A stretch of 64,000 nucleotides of DNA from Lycorma delicatula (Eukaryota; Arthropoda; Insecta; Hemiptera; Fulgoridae), in NCBI RefSeq assembly GCF_047948215.1, contig NC_134458.1:86135260-86199259 (forward strand), given 5' to 3'. The notes beneath the pieces were generated by a model, which saw nothing but the letters and a program-made list of their open reading frames with translations, did no database searches and had not been told where the DNA came from. The translations under genes were made by a program, and so were the position numbers. Positions 11,559 through 24,149 of the stretch are shown here, piece after piece (position 1 is the stretch's first letter; every line of letters begins with the position of its first letter).

Positions 11559-12920
11559 CCGGGTGATTAAACAAAGACCTCACAAATTTAAAAGCATGTA
11601 AAAATCTATTGTGATAAAATAAAAATGCGATTGAGATCTCATTTCATAGCAAAACAGACCAAGTTTTGATTCACGTAGTTCATTAGTACCGAATTCGATC
11701 ATCAGCGCTGCCACCAGTGCTATTAAAAATAGATACACTTACTGGTGCGGAACATGCCCGCTGTGTGTGTTTTGGTTTCACGATTTGCAGTTAGCAGTTG
11801 CAGTTTAACGTAATTTTTGTAGAGAGTATTGTAAGGAGCCTTTTAGTAGGCGTAAAATTTACTCTTGGGCCCAAACCTTCGTTGAGACAGGTTGTTCTGT
11901 TAAACAAACAAAATCACCAGGACGTCCACGCGTCCCGGAAGCTGCTGTGGAACAACTCGGAGGAAGCTTTGCACGTAGTCCGAAGAAATCAAGTCGACGT
12001 GCATCATCGTAAGACCGCCATACGACAAACGATTGTTTGGCGCGTAATACGTGAACGATTGCACTTGAAGCCGTACAAACTGACTGTAGTTCAACACATT
12101 ACAGATGGCAACAAAGTTGCTCAGCTGCAGTTTTGTATGGAAGTGATGGATAGAATTGCGAACAACGATACATTTTTAGACAACGTAATTTTTAGTGATG
12201 AGTCAACGTTTCACATCAGAGGCAAGATGAACATCCATAACTGCCGAATATGGGGTAGCGGAAACCCTCATGAAATTTTGTAGCATATTCGTGGTAGCCC
12301 TAAAGTTTTTTGTGCCTTAAGCAAACATAGACTGTTTTAGGAAGCAACCGTAAACGGTACCGTTTATCTGGACATGCTTCAAAATTTTCTAATCCCTCAG
12401 TTAGACGATGATGACCAAGATGGACGCCATTACTATCAGCAAGACGAACCACCGCCTAGAAGTCCAAGATTTACTTGGTACTCGATTCCCAGGTCGGTGG
12501 ATCGGAAATGAAGGTCCAATTGCATGGTCACCTCGCTCCCTATATTGACCCCACTAGATTTATTCTTGTAGGGTTTCATTGAAGATCGGGTTTATGTATC
12601 ACCTTTGCCTGCCGATCTTGTTGAACTAAGACCTCGAATTAACGCTGCAGCTGCAGAAGTAAACCCGACTTGCTGGCTTCAGTATGGAATGAAATTGACT
12701 TCAGGTGGGATCTATATCGCATTAAAAATGGAAGTCATATCGAACTAAAATGAATGTTGGGTGAAAATGTTGTGTTTAGCATACGAAACACTTCAATTCA
12801 ATATTTGGTAACAATCGTGATGTGTTTTTCTATGAAACGAGACCTCAACCGAATCTGTAAGTTATTTTAACAAATATTTATATGCTTTTTAAGTTATGAA
12901 GGCCTTGTTGAATCACCCGG
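11559..12920 (+). mobile_element. mariner-like DNA transposon with terminal inverted repeats, 1362 bp
   Basis: Both ends carry an imperfect inverted repeat of about 45 bp beginning 'ccgggtgatt' (11559 onward) and ending 'aatcacccgg' (to 12920). Each end is next to TA (11557-11558 and 12921-12922), the target duplication expected of the Tc1/mariner superfamily. The length suits a complete mariner. The transposase inside is broken. Confidence 0.9.
11756..12750 (+). pseudogene. mariner-family transposase, disrupted
   Basis: In its active form this enzyme cuts and pastes the element at TA sites using a DDE/D catalytic triad. Visible pieces are the N-terminal 'GRPRVPEAAVEQL' linker in one frame (11922-12010), then after a frameshift 'TIVWRVIRERLHLKPY' (second helix-turn-helix), 'FLDNVIFSDESTFH' with the first catalytic Asp (near 12195) and 'HNCRIWGSGNP'. 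A stop at 12281-12283 follows. Further on are 'YYQQDE' with the second Asp (12443-12445) and 'TPLDLFL' with the third Asp (12557-12559). The spacing gives about 37 residues between the last two acids, a DD37D-like arrangement if no indel lies between. Frameshifts and stops make it inactive. Confidence 0.88.
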
Positions 12921-15424
12921 TATAGTCCACAAATTGAAACGGTGAACCTTTTCTGTGGTTTTGTATGATAAGTTAAAGTATTTACATGAAAATAAAATCC
13001 ATTCTTAGGGATGTACACGCAACATTTTAATTAAACATATAGAATATTTTACGAAAAATGACCATATTTCTCCATCTATGAAAAATCTGTAACAGTAACA
13101 CGTATTAATCTTATTAATCGCTGATACCGCGAGAACGGTTTACTCTCTTTTTATAAATGAGATACTATATAAAATGCAATCTATTTTCTAAATGCCATTT
13201 TCCAAAACCGTCTAGGTATCTCACAGAACGTAATTTGAACAGCGACTCCAGATATTAATCATCACATCTAATGGTTATTAGCTCTTATGCAAAATCTTGA
13301 CTTTTATATTCTCTTCTATTTCCAGTTAAACCTTTAAAACTCTGATAGCATTCGTCGACTTTTACATCGTTTATAATTTTTATTTTTTCTCTGCTCTACT
13401 TTTTTTCATCTTTTACCGATCCTTGTAGGACTGTTTTAATCAATCCATCTCCTCTCATGATGCAGTTAGTTTTCTTCCTATGTTTTCTGTCATGTTGTTT
13501 TCGAATTTTTAAATCATCTGTTGAATATCCTGAAATAAAAAAATCATGTCATTTCCGAATTAATAAAATCTATTCTTCTTCCTATTCTGATTTCTTTATC
13601 TTTTACAGGATTTTTAATCATGCCTTCATGTTACATAATAAAAATAAGGTGGGTGATATATGCAGCATATCTTACTCTTCTTTCTAGATCAAACGCATCC
13701 TATATTTTCATTATCATTTTCTAATTAAGGTATAACAATCCTCTAATTAATATTCTATCTTTAATTCTGTTATTTAGATTTTATTTATATATATATAAAG
13801 CATAAAGTTTTTCGTTTACCTTTCTCCAAATATTATTATACAAATAATATTTTAGAAAAAATGAGATTATATAATGTTTTCAGTTTAAGTATTACTGATC
13901 ATCCAGTAATGGATTTATCTGGGTAAATTTACATCTAGAATTTTTTTACGTTCAATAAATACGATATTAAAAATATTATTCAGATCGACAGAGCGGTTCC
14001 TAAATTTATACGAACATCGTATTAAATAAATATTAAACGTTTAAAGTATTTTAAATAAGGCTACATATATCAAATTAATCTGTGCATAATTGTTGATGTT
14101 ATAGATATTTATAATTTAGTTATTAAAAAGGATTGAAGATGAATGGACGTCTGTTACTTAAATAGCTTGTGCAATTGTTACGCGCATTATTGATATATAA
14201 TCAGTTTGACGTATATACCTTTTTTATTCATTAAAAAAAGAAGTTTTACAGATACCTTAATACGTATTAAACTTACTACTGTTTTTTATTTAATTTATGA
14301 CGTATTAAGAATCAGTAAACTTATATTTATGTAGTTAAAAAAAACAACTTATACCGAAAGATTTTCAACTTGTAATAAAACTGACGTTAAATTTTACTGG
14401 GATAGGTTTACTGAAACTGTGAGTGGGATGCCAAGGTCTTTTCCTGTCTGTAGTGAGTTTTTAATTTGTTACCCCTTCTCTATAACTTATTTATTTTTTG
14501 AATAAATCGAAATCAGCTTTAACTTACCTGTTTTAATATTTACTTTAAATATTCACTTGTACCTCACTCACCTTAATACCTTGTAATATTCACTTGTACT
14601 TGTTTTTTAAATATTCACTTGTACCTCTAACTCACTTGGTGATACAAAACTGTTTTGAGTGCTGCTAACAAAAAGAAAGAAAAATTGAGTTCTTTAAACT
14701 TGAGGTAATTAATACACGTTAATTTTTAAATGTTTTGAACTCGATTAGGATTCACGACCTCATTGAGAAAGACAACTGTTTTTCAGTTTAATTTTTTTTA
14801 AATTTTGTTTTTTAATGTTGAATCCGGGACTCAATTCGATTAAAAAAAAAATCACCCACGTCTAAATAATTCTTTAATATCAACTGACGTCTACGTTATG
14901 TTTTCTTACGAGAATTAATAAAATATTTGCGTGCTGTTTGGAATGATTCTTTTTAGTTCCACGTTCTTAACTTTAAGAGCTTCATGTCTTTCCTATTCTT
15001 AAGGGTGGAGAAAAAAATACGATTCATATGAGTGAAAATAATGACATTTTAATTTATAAAATTTGGCTGTCTTTGGCTGTCAGATAGTTTTTTGAAGTCC
15101 GTTAATACAAATCTGGTAAAACCGGTATTTGTAATTTAAAAATTCTAAATTATGCATCAATTTTCTTTTCTTTTATGGTTAACTTACTGAAACTAAAAGT
15201 TGAAGCTTACGAATGGAATTATGGAATGGAAGTTGTGTAGCGTAATAAAAAATGCTAAACCTGCCTACGATTCAAACCTTTCCGGATAAAAGGCTATCGC
15301 TGCTTCACGAAAGTCCAATAAGGAAGCCTAGGTCAGTACTTAAAAAAATATATCAGCAATATCTAACCATTGTTAAACGTAACAACATAAACTGTTTTCG
15401 GGTAACTCATTATAATACTATGCA
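12921..15424. other. AT-rich spacer with a short tandem repeat
   Basis: No gene recognised. Around 14550-14630 the motif 'aatattcacttgtac' occurs three times, about 40 bp apart, a small degenerate tandem repeat. The open frame at 13457-13687 is T-rich and featureless. Confidence 0.5.
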
Positions 15425-16160
15425 AGATTGAGTTCTAGCCTTGAATGAATGAGTGAGGACATAGTGTAATGCGCTCGCTTATCAACGTTGCCTGTTGATA
15501 AGCTTACTGTGCTTTACATTTAATTAATTATAATTTCTGCGCATTTGATTAAATTTGAAACATTTTAAAAATAAGTATTATTTTTAATAATTGTGATTTT
15601 TATATTATTTATAAATATTTTTAATTGTGTTTCGGATTGTTAGTGCTTCCTTGCGACGATTTATTTCAATTATGGATAAGTTTGTAACGCTGCAGTCTCG
15701 AGGAGGAAATAGGATCACGCATTTAATCGTCTGACGGAGAAGATCAGGCGGCAAAACGAATCCCTAGAACTGAGAATGAGGATCTCCTTTAAGGTTTGGA
15801 AGCAATGATGAAGAATTCTTTGAAGAAAACATGGCAGAGGTGGCAACGAAAGAATATAATTTAGGTATCTCGACTGCGATTCGCGATCTTACAGAGAAAA
15901 ATAAATCGTTGAAAGAAGAAGTGCAAGCTTCGAAGGAGGAAAACGCCAAAATTTTGAGTCGGCTGGACAATTACGAAGACTGGGCACGCCGTAATAATTT
16001 AATATTTAAAGGGTTGAAATTTAAACTTGCAAAAGAAATAAAAAGCCCCGCGCTCTTTGAATTTAAGTCCTTTCATTTCCAACCGGTGCCAAAGAATTTC
16101 GGTAAAATATTGGTTAAATATCTTTTAATAATATTTTAGAGACCGGTCAAGTTCCCAGTA
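15425..16160 (+). mobile_element. LINE-A copy 1, 5' part (5' UTR and ORF1)
   Basis: The segment starts at 'attgagttctagcc' and matches the reverse complement of 39925 down to about 39300, which is the second LINE-A copy. It covers the 5' UTR, the start of ORF1 and, after an internal deletion of roughly 1.8 kb, a piece of the reverse transcriptase finger region (near 16050-16150). The element is then cut by an R1-like insertion and resumes at 18700. Confidence 0.8.
15672..16140 (+). pseudogene. LINE-A ORF1-like protein fragment
   Basis: The readable part (15831-16020) begins with a charged, heptad-like stretch ('LTEKNKSLKEEVQASKEENA') typical of a coiled coil. It continues into 'YEDWARRNNLIFKGLKF', which resembles the start of the RNA-binding domain of LINE ORF1 proteins (RRNNL...GL). 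Such proteins bind element RNA as chaperones. After 'GLKF' the homology to the minus-strand copy stops and jumps to reverse transcriptase sequence ('PKNF...ILVK'), showing an internal deletion. The upstream part near 15672-15830 is frameshifted. Confidence 0.7.
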
Positions 16161-18699
16161 GCCTTGGAGACAGATTCGTGTAGTCCATACCCACCGATTC
16201 ACCATCGATGACATGCGAGGAGCCGCTTCGTGGCTACATCCAGATAAGAGCACGGGCCCAGACATGGTCCCGTGGTCCATTAAAAAGAGGCTTGTCTCAA
16301 GACACCCTTGGGTAATCCTTGACGCGTTAAACTGTGCGCTACAAGCTTGCTGTTTCCCTACATAGTGGAAAGAGACGCTGCTGGTCTTAATTCCTAAGAA
16401 AGCAGTACCGGAAGATGGTAGCGTTGCCTATCGTCCTATTTCGCTGTTAAACACGTTTGGCAAGCTAATGGAACGGCTAATAGTCTACAGGCTTTGGAAG
16501 GAGGTGGAGAAATCGGGCGGCCTCTCCCCTAATCAGTATGGTTCTGTTAGGGAGAGGTCGACTACGGATGCTATTAGGCATGTCCTCGATTGGACGAAAG
16601 ATCGGGCAGCGGGCACCTGGCGTCGACGGAGGATACCGTTACTGGTCCTCCTAGATGTCAGGAATTCCTTTTGAAGCATTCCGTAGCCAGTGATCATGGT
16701 TTCGTTGCGGGCAGGGGGAGTCAGTAGATATGTATTAAGTATTGTCAATTGCTACTTGCATGAGAGGAAGGTAACGACTCTGGCTGAGGATGGAGAGATC
16801 TTCTTTGATATGTTTGGTGGGGTTCTGCAGGGGTCGGTCTTGGGCCCGCTGTTGTGGAACCTTGCCATCCACGGGCTGTTGCGTCTTGAATTTGTCGGAG
16901 ATGTCGAACGGTTGCCTATGCCAACGACCTGGCCCTCCTGGTCGCCGGCTATATTGAAGCAGAAGTTGAGGATACGGTGAATGCCGCTGTGAAAAAGGTT
17001 AGTGAGTGGCTACATTTGAGAGATCTTAGTTTGGCCCCCCATAAGTCCAAGGCCGTCGCACTGGATGGGAGGAGGCGAGTACGTGAGATGAGAGTAACTA
17101 TTTGAGATGTTGAGGTTAACACTTCGAGCTGCGCTGAATACCTCGGAGTGTGGATCGAGAAGAATCGGCTCTTCAACACACATCTGATGAGAACATCCGA
17201 GCGTACCGAGAGTGTTGTTGCCAAGTTAGGTCAACTTATGGGAAGCCATAAAGGACCGCGGGCGTCCAAGAGGCGACTTATCGTGCAAGTGGCTTTTTCC
17301 ATAATTTTCTATGCGGCTCCTGCCTGGATGGATGCATTTACCAGTAAAAGGAACGTTGATAGGCTGTCGTCTATTCAGTGACGAATTGCCATTAAAATTA
17401 TTGCGGTATATTGTATAGCACTGATTAAACTTTAAACGCGTTTGTTTTTTAGGCATTCAAAGTCACGAACGGTGCTGTCAAATCTGGACTAGACGGGGTG
17501 TTCGCGCTTCCTCGTTTTCGGTCAGTTAGTTTGAGAGAATCATGTTAGGTTGAATGTGAAGACGTCCGTTTGAGGCCTACGTGAAGGCGAAATTTGATAC
17601 GTATTTTACTGATGCAAATGTCTGCCGAGGTCTTTACATCGGTGGCATCCCGACCGAGGCCTGGCTGATGACTGTGAGATGTAATCAGTTAGAGGGTCTA
17701 AAGATGACCTCCGGTAAAGCCCCTCATTGCTCGGAACGGAGGGGGTGGTGTGGAGACCGGTAACGTCACAAGATGGGTGTCATCTCCTTACGGGGTTGGG
17801 ATGGATTGCGGCATACAGGACTGTTTCCCGTAATGCTGCTGAATTGGTTTCGGGCATCCCTACTGTTATACTGAGGTCTCAAATGCTGTACAGGGTGTAT
17901 AACGGAATGCCTAAAGTTGAGGCTAGACAAATCCTTTTGAGAGATTAGTAGGAAGTCTGGAATGCTTCTCCTACAGGAAAATGGACAAGACGCATTATAC
18001 ATAGCATTGATCTGTAGGTTCAGCGTGGCTTTGGAGAGGTGGAATTCTACTTCTTCCAGCTGCTAACCGGGTGTGGGCAGTTTGAGGGGTACCTGTGCCG
18101 GTTTGGTAAACGCGCTACCTCTTTTTGTAGATACTGCGAATCACAGGACACACCGGAGCACATCATATACCACTGTTGTGGTATATGGTGGGATGGTGTT
18201 CGACAAGAACTGAGATTGACCTGGCTTACTCCAGAGAGGACTATGGGTTATATTCTTTCCAGTAGGCAGGCCTGGAGAAGTGTGGAGAAGTTAGCTTCTA
18301 AAAGATTGAAGACAAAATCCCGTGACGGTTGAGACCTCGATCGTGTCTAACTGTGCGCGTGTGTTTAGTTAGGGAGGGCAGCTTCGATTTGGAGAGGACG
18401 GTTCGCCGAGGTGGACGGTTCTTAATGAGGGATCGGGAACCCCTTGTGGTAGTTTTTGAATAATGACCACTGGTACCTGGATAGCCTCATATAGGATCAC
18501 TGCTAAAAAACTACTCAGAAAGTGAGGTACTCTAATGGGTTGCTTACTAATATAATATAAAATAAAGATCCGACCGGCAGCTCGACCTGCCATGCCGGAC
18601 ATACTGCCGGTAGGTGGAAAGGGTTGTTAGAATAGAAAGGACACTCCTTACGCTGTTCTATGCTTAATTGCGGGTCCGGCGTAGGGGAGTAAGGGAAAA
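16161..18699 (+). mobile_element. R1-clade-like non-LTR retrotransposon, 5'-truncated, nested in LINE-A
   Basis: A 12-bp target duplication, aagttcccagta, is present at 16149-16160 and 18700-18711. The uninterrupted LINE-A copy on the minus strand (37358-37372) has this sequence once, followed directly by 'atttttc'. The element begins inside the reverse transcriptase region, lacks ORF1 and the endonuclease, and ends in a 3' UTR finishing 'aagggaaaa'. It is notably more GC-rich than its surroundings. Confidence 0.88.
16190..18332 (+). pseudogene. R1-like reverse transcriptase, disrupted
   Basis: In order: 'STGPDMVPW' (fingers), 'YRPISLLNTFGKLMERLI', 'GGLSPNQYGSV..RSTTDAI' and 'LLVLLDVRNSF' (first catalytic Asp). 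Then 'GVLQGSVLGPLLWNLA', a catalytic box reading Y-A-N-D at 16917-16928 instead of YADD, 'EYLGVWIEK', and 'KRRLIVQVAFSIIFYAAPAW' (thumb). After several stops and frameshifts comes a C-terminal zinc-finger-like 'CRYCESQDTPEHIIYHC' (near 18130-18180). This protein would copy element RNA at the nick. The Asp-to-Asn change in the active site, a stop near 16670 and later frameshifts make it dead. The order and style of motifs fit the R1 clade. Confidence 0.85.
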
Positions 18700-20815
18700 A
18701 AGTTCCCAGTAATTTTTAGAAAGAATTATATTCCCGATTCATAAAAAGGAGGATCTATCGGATGTTAAGAAATACAGAGGTATTTTTTTATTAATACAAT
18801 AGCAAAACTATTTTCGGGTATTTTATTACACAGACTGATAAGATGGGTTGGAGACAATAATATCTTAAATAAGTCACAAGCTGGTTTTAGAAAAGGCTAT
18901 TCTATTATAGACAATATTTTTAATGTGTACCTTAATTAATTTGAAACTTAGAAATAGGGGTGGTAAGGTATATTATCTGATTGTTGATATTAAGGCCACT
19001 TTCAGTAGTAGTGAGAAGTAGCACTTTTGAATAAATAACATGAAATGAGTTTGCCTTATAATTTTTGTAGTTATTGAAGAATTATATAAAAATACGCGTG
19101 CGTTTATGTGATTTTCTGAGGATTTAACTGATGGATTTAATACATTTAGCAGCTTAAGACGGATGCTTGTTGTTACCCTGTTTGTTCTCATTGCTCATCA
19201 GTTATCTGATGAATTGCATTGGATGGCGTCTGGATCGATGACCTAAATGTTAGAAGATTGTTGTATGCCGATGATTTGATCGTCCTCGCAAAACCACTCC
19301 AAGTAATGACTAATAATCTAAAATAATACTGTGAGCAATGGGGATTAATAATTAATATGAAGAATATGTTTTCAGGAAAGGGAATCTGCTAGCGAGACAT
19401 GGAAGAAGGTTTTTGAGAAATGAGGTAATCGAGGCTGTCAATAAATACAGATACTTGGGCGTTACTTTCACTTTCCTGTCTTTTGGAGGGCACATTAGGG
19501 AACGGGTATCAGTAGCTAAACTGGTTTGAATAATATATGGAATAGTTTATTGGCTAATAATGAAATACCGGTGAAAAGCAAGCAGGACGTTTCTGAAGCG
19601 GTAACGATGGTGTTGGTAACATATGGGAGACAAGTTTGGGGTTATTATATATGTTCGATTATTTAGAAGTTTTGTTATGGTTTTTTTTTATTAAAACGTT
19701 AGTTTGTTTGCCTCAGGCACTCCTAATTATTTAATATTCTTGAAAACGGACAAGATTAATATTTTCATTTTACTTTTACGAGTAGTATGAATTATAAAGA
19801 TATTAACCTTAGAAGATCGCTGGCCGCGTCAACTTGCTTTTAAAGTTATCGGATGGTATAAGTTGTGGAAGGGGGGGAGTCAATGGTGAAAAGGTTTGGC
19901 TGTGAGTTTAGCTAGGGTGTGAGTGGCGTGAATGATTGGAATGTACAGTTGAATTTTGTAAATGAATGCATGAAGATGGATTTACGGGAGAAATGGATGG
20001 TACGTACGGGAAGGTCGTTATTTCATATTTACAATCGTCTGGATGTTGTACTCAGGGATCGGAATTACTCGTATTTTACTGGTAAATTTAATAGGAGCAA
20101 AACATCGGCGATATTTAGAAGACGGGATGCACTGCAGAGATTAAATAAGAGCCCGGGTAGGGATGACGGGCAGCGCCTATGCACGTTATGAAATTGGATG
20201 GAGGAAGAAGGCAACATTTTATCGGAAGGTGCCCGATATTAGCGGATATAAGAATTCTTATTAAATTCTTAGTTCACAATTTAATACGTAGAAACCAAAT
20301 TGTTAAATGATAATTACGAATCGATAGTGAGCTTGTGGAGGAGTGTGTGTGTGTGTTTGATGTTTGGATTATATTTAAAATACTTTTTAATACCAGTAAT
20401 TACTTTTAATACCATTTTAAAAGATGGTGTATATATCGCTGAGTTCCGCTCCACTGAAATTCATAATTTCAATGTAAGGTCCATAAATCAAGCTACATGG
20501 ATCATAATTTATGTTCACTGAATTAGACAGGGATTCATGGAAATCTTGTACGCTGAGAAATTATTGATTTTGTTTTATTTAGCCGTTAATAGCAGTAGGA
20601 TTTTCGGTATTTCTGGGAATTGTTTTTTATTACTTGGGATTATTTTTGATATCTTTATCTTATCTTGGTTTTGTTTGTAGTAGAGTAATTAAATATAAGA
20701 ACTCAACCTGACAGATGACTAAGTTCTTGGTCACGTCTAAAAAATGTTATTACGTATTTGTTGTAATTATTTTTTATTCAGAAATAAAATTTTGTTATTA
20801 TTTGGACGTAAAAAA
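18700..20815 (+). mobile_element. LINE-A copy 1, 3' part (RT, C-terminus, 3' UTR)
   Basis: Continues LINE-A after the R1 insertion. It matches the minus-strand copy in the RT C-terminal part (36427-37310) and again in the 3' UTR: 20700-20815 matches the reverse complement of about 35735-35885, including 'gaactcaacctgacagatga'. The 3' end is therefore near 20815. Confidence 0.8.
18712..20230 (+). pseudogene. LINE-A reverse transcriptase, disrupted (copy 1)
   Basis: Pieces in changing frames: 'IIFPIHKKEDLSDVKKYRG' (18725 onward), 'SGILLHRLIRWV...NKSQAGFRKGYS' , an intact catalytic box 'LLYADDLIVLAKP' (YADD at 19264-19275), 'NKYRYLGVTF' near 19445, 'YGRQVWGYY' near 19620, and a C-terminal block 'DWNVQLNFVNECMK' (19931 onward). 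The protein would be the polymerase of LINE-A. Multiple stops disable it. This copy keeps the catalytic region that the minus-strand copy has lost. Confidence 0.82.
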
Positions 20816-22189
20816 AATAAACGTATTTTGTTTTGCTTCTCATACCATTTTTAATAAATCATAAGTTTAGAAGGTATTTCCATTAAATTTATTTAAAATA
20901 AATTCAAAGAATTTTTGTTTACAGAATAAATATTATTATTATTATTGTTATTCTAATGAGCTTTTAAAAAATTCTAAACCTGTATTTGCGTATTCTTTTA
21001 TTTATTTATTTTTTATAACAACTAACAACCGGATGGATCTTTCTTTACGTATTCAAATAATAACTGTGTAAATAATAGGTAATCTTCATTAACGCCTTCT
21101 GAATATTTTCTTAATCTCATTTATCTACAAACAATTATTTGTTTAAATATCATTATATATGTTTATTATTTCTATAAATTAAACTAAACTTTAATTTTTT
21201 TTTTTTTTTTTATTTTTTTTTTTTTGTGACGTTGCTTGACCAAGGATTTACTACTGAACATTGGAAATGTGCATGGAAAAAACGAATAAAAATAACTAGG
21301 TTTTTTTTTTAATTATTAACTGCGGTTCATTTTTGAGATCATATTGTATAATTTACAGTAAAAATTATTTTTCGGAAGAATCTATTATTATTATTTTTTT
21401 TTTTTTTTACGTAGAAGAGAATTCAGTTTTCTAATACAAGTAATTTATTTTCTCTTAATCCGGCCAGGAAATCCTAGAGCCGTTTCTTTTATATCTGTGG
21501 AGTAAACATCTTCCTGTTTCTGATGTTATATATAATTACTTACTGATGTGAATGTAATATTTTTTTTACCGGAACTATAGAGAACTTTAAAATCTCTAAC
21601 AACTAGTATTGTAGTGCGCGGTTTCATTATTAATATTTAATTAAAGAATTTAATTTTTTAAAACTTGCTATTATTCAGGATGACAGCCCGCCCATCATCA
21701 ATTGACGCGGGCTCTCTGTACTTAAACTTTAATTTCAGTAGAATTAAGTGTAGGATTATTATTATTTTCTATTTTCATTAACATTAGAAATTTTACTAAA
21801 CTAAATTATTATGTATTAAGCTGGGATTTTCGAAGCAGAATGAAATAAATGCCTAGAGAAAGTGATATTTATTTTCTTTCTTTTTAATAAAATATAAAAT
21901 TAGATAATTGATATTAAAAGTTACGCTTTATTTTATCATTAGATTATTATTCTAACATTGTTAGTTATGGAGTTCTGTTATTTTAAATAATAATATAACG
22001 GAAAACAATGAGCAAGAAATGGAAGAAATCTTGTTTTTAACGATTAAAATTACAGTGGATGGACGAAATTATATCATAATCATCAAAAGTACATTGGCAT
22101 AAGCAAGGAGAATTTTGATGCATAATTAATACTAATTATACATCTAAATATAAGAAAAAAGTTCTTGTAAATATTTGTATTTCGTGTAG
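20816..22189. other. AT-rich spacer with long T runs
   Basis: T-rich tracts at about 21196-21228 and 21390-21408. No gene recognised. Sequence composition changes little from the surroundings. Confidence 0.5.
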
Positions 22190-22571
22190 CAATTTATAGT
22201 AATGAAATAGGAAAATCAGAAAGGAAAAGTTATAATGCTATTATTTGAAATATATTACAGAACGGTGTTCAAAATTAGGTATGTGGTAAAAATTTTAAAT
22301 GAAGAGATTCATTAGGGAACAGGAACAAAAGAAATTTTGTAAAGAGACTAGCTCGGTCGATGGGCTATCTTATACGACATTCATTTTTACTTTATTTTGT
22401 AATAAAGCTGTGTTGTAAGGGTAAAAACTGTAGAAGACAAAGACCAGAGTGTAAGAAAACAAGTAATCGAGCATGTACGCGTAGCATACATCACGTTGAA
22501 GATATATGATTAGCAAAGAAGAGAAAGGTAGAGAATATCATCGAATCAGACTGATGACAAAAAAAAAAGAA
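22190..22571 (+). pseudogene. Old RTE-like 3' fragment (reverse transcriptase C-terminus)
   Basis: Across frames it follows the C-terminus of the intact element. 'LYSNE' matches the LYGSE region, 'NEEIH' matches NEEVL, and 'KRLARSMGYLIRHS' matches KRRDRLIGHILRHP. 'KGKNCRRQRPE' matches EGKNCVGRPRLE, and a closing 'aatcagactgatgac' plus an A run matches the family 3' end. It is much more diverged than copies 1-3, so it is an earlier insertion or a related subfamily. The match was made by eye and is short. Confidence 0.6.
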
Positions 22572-24098
22572 AAGAAGTTATTCTATCAGAAACTTCTAAG
22601 TTGTCAACTAAATAGAAAAAAAAACGGAAGCAACCACTTTAAAAGCTATACTAATCATCCTCGAAACTTCCAGATAATTATACCACTGCTAACTTTCTTA
22701 TTTAAAAACTCCTGCTGACTAACTGTTTTAATATGCTGTTTCTCATAGGATAATAAAAGTTAAATAAAATTTATTTTCTTATTTATAGATTGCAATAGAA
22801 TAAGATAACATATGCATATATATATATTTTTATTTTTTTATTTTTTGAGCAGCTATGAAACAAATCTATTATTTAACAATTATAGATATGTTAAAAATAT
22901 TATCATAACATATTAAATATAGCTAGTAGGAAATAATATTAAAAATAACCTTTCAGCCAAAAAACTACAGCATTAGTATTGACAAAATAAACAAAATTAT
23001 TAATTTAGCAAATAAGATTATAAATGTATATTGTATATATGATTACAGGTAGTGTACCTGATAACTTACATCAAAATAAATTTTACAGAACCAAGGAATA
23101 ACTACATTTTTAATTGAATAGGAGATAAAAAACATCAATACTCCATTCATCCGTATCTTTTATGACCTTGGTTAGATTCCCGTTTATTAGCATAATTTAT
23201 TAATTTTTTTCAAGATTTGTCTTCTACATACATTTAAGTCAGTACGAGTATTTACAAAAGTATTTGATAATAAACGGTCGTAAACTGTAATATGAATCAC
23301 GACGGATAAATGAACATATTTTTTTATTTATATATAACAGTAGATTCTTATTATATAGTTAATAAATAAATATTGACCCTTAATTAACATTTAACGCAGT
23401 TGATAATCTTCTCCATAAATTCACAAAAAAAAAATTTGGGGGTCAAAAAAATTTTCCAAATTATTTATGATTTCAAAAAAAAAAGGTGGAAGCGACTTAA
23501 AAACAATAAATGGATAAAGGTGAATCGATTTCCGGGGTTATAAATATTGTTCATAAAAAAAAAAATTAATGGACACATTTCCTATAAGTTTTTTTACAGA
23601 CTAAAATAGGTATTTGTAAATAAATATCACTACGTAAATATTTGTTATTATTATTATAACCACAAATAAATCTTAAGAATTTCTGTTTAGTACGTAAGAG
23701 ATCAATTAATTAGATTAATAAATTCTAATATTACATATCTCAATGTAAAAATAAAGAATGTAAGAAAATATGAACAAAACGTACTTTACGTCGTATCAGT
23801 GGAACTAACAGTTTACATCGTAGCCTACGTCAATTCAGCTAATTAAATATGTGTAGTGATTCGCGAAACACATTACAACAGCGTTTAGTACTGTGTCGAC
23901 AATGATTGTGATTGCGCTTACAAGTATTCCTACACAAATATACGTATCGCTTCGTGTTTATTTGTAACTGCTTGGCATAATACGTTTATTTTAGATAGGC
24001 GAAGGTCGTAAAAGAAAATAACTCACATACGAGTATTATCTCTTCCGATTTACCATCTGGTACATTACATCTTATATTACATAAAATAATAGAGCAAG
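22572..24098. other. AT-rich spacer, nothing recognised
   Basis: A-rich runs near 23425-23485 and 23560; no gene or defined repeat seen. Confidence 0.5.
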
Positions 24099-24109
24099 CG
24101 CGCGCGCGA

Positions 24110-24147
<38 letters not shown>

Positions 24148-24149
24148 TT
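24099..24149. repeat. GC/CA/TA compound microsatellite
   Basis: A run of alternating GC passes into about 14 CA units and then a few TA units. The short minus-strand frame over it is low-complexity and not a gene. Confidence 0.9.

Noticed and set aside
13300..13690. T-rich region that might be a reversed old RTE fragment
   Set aside because: I could not align any conserved block to the intact element in either orientation.
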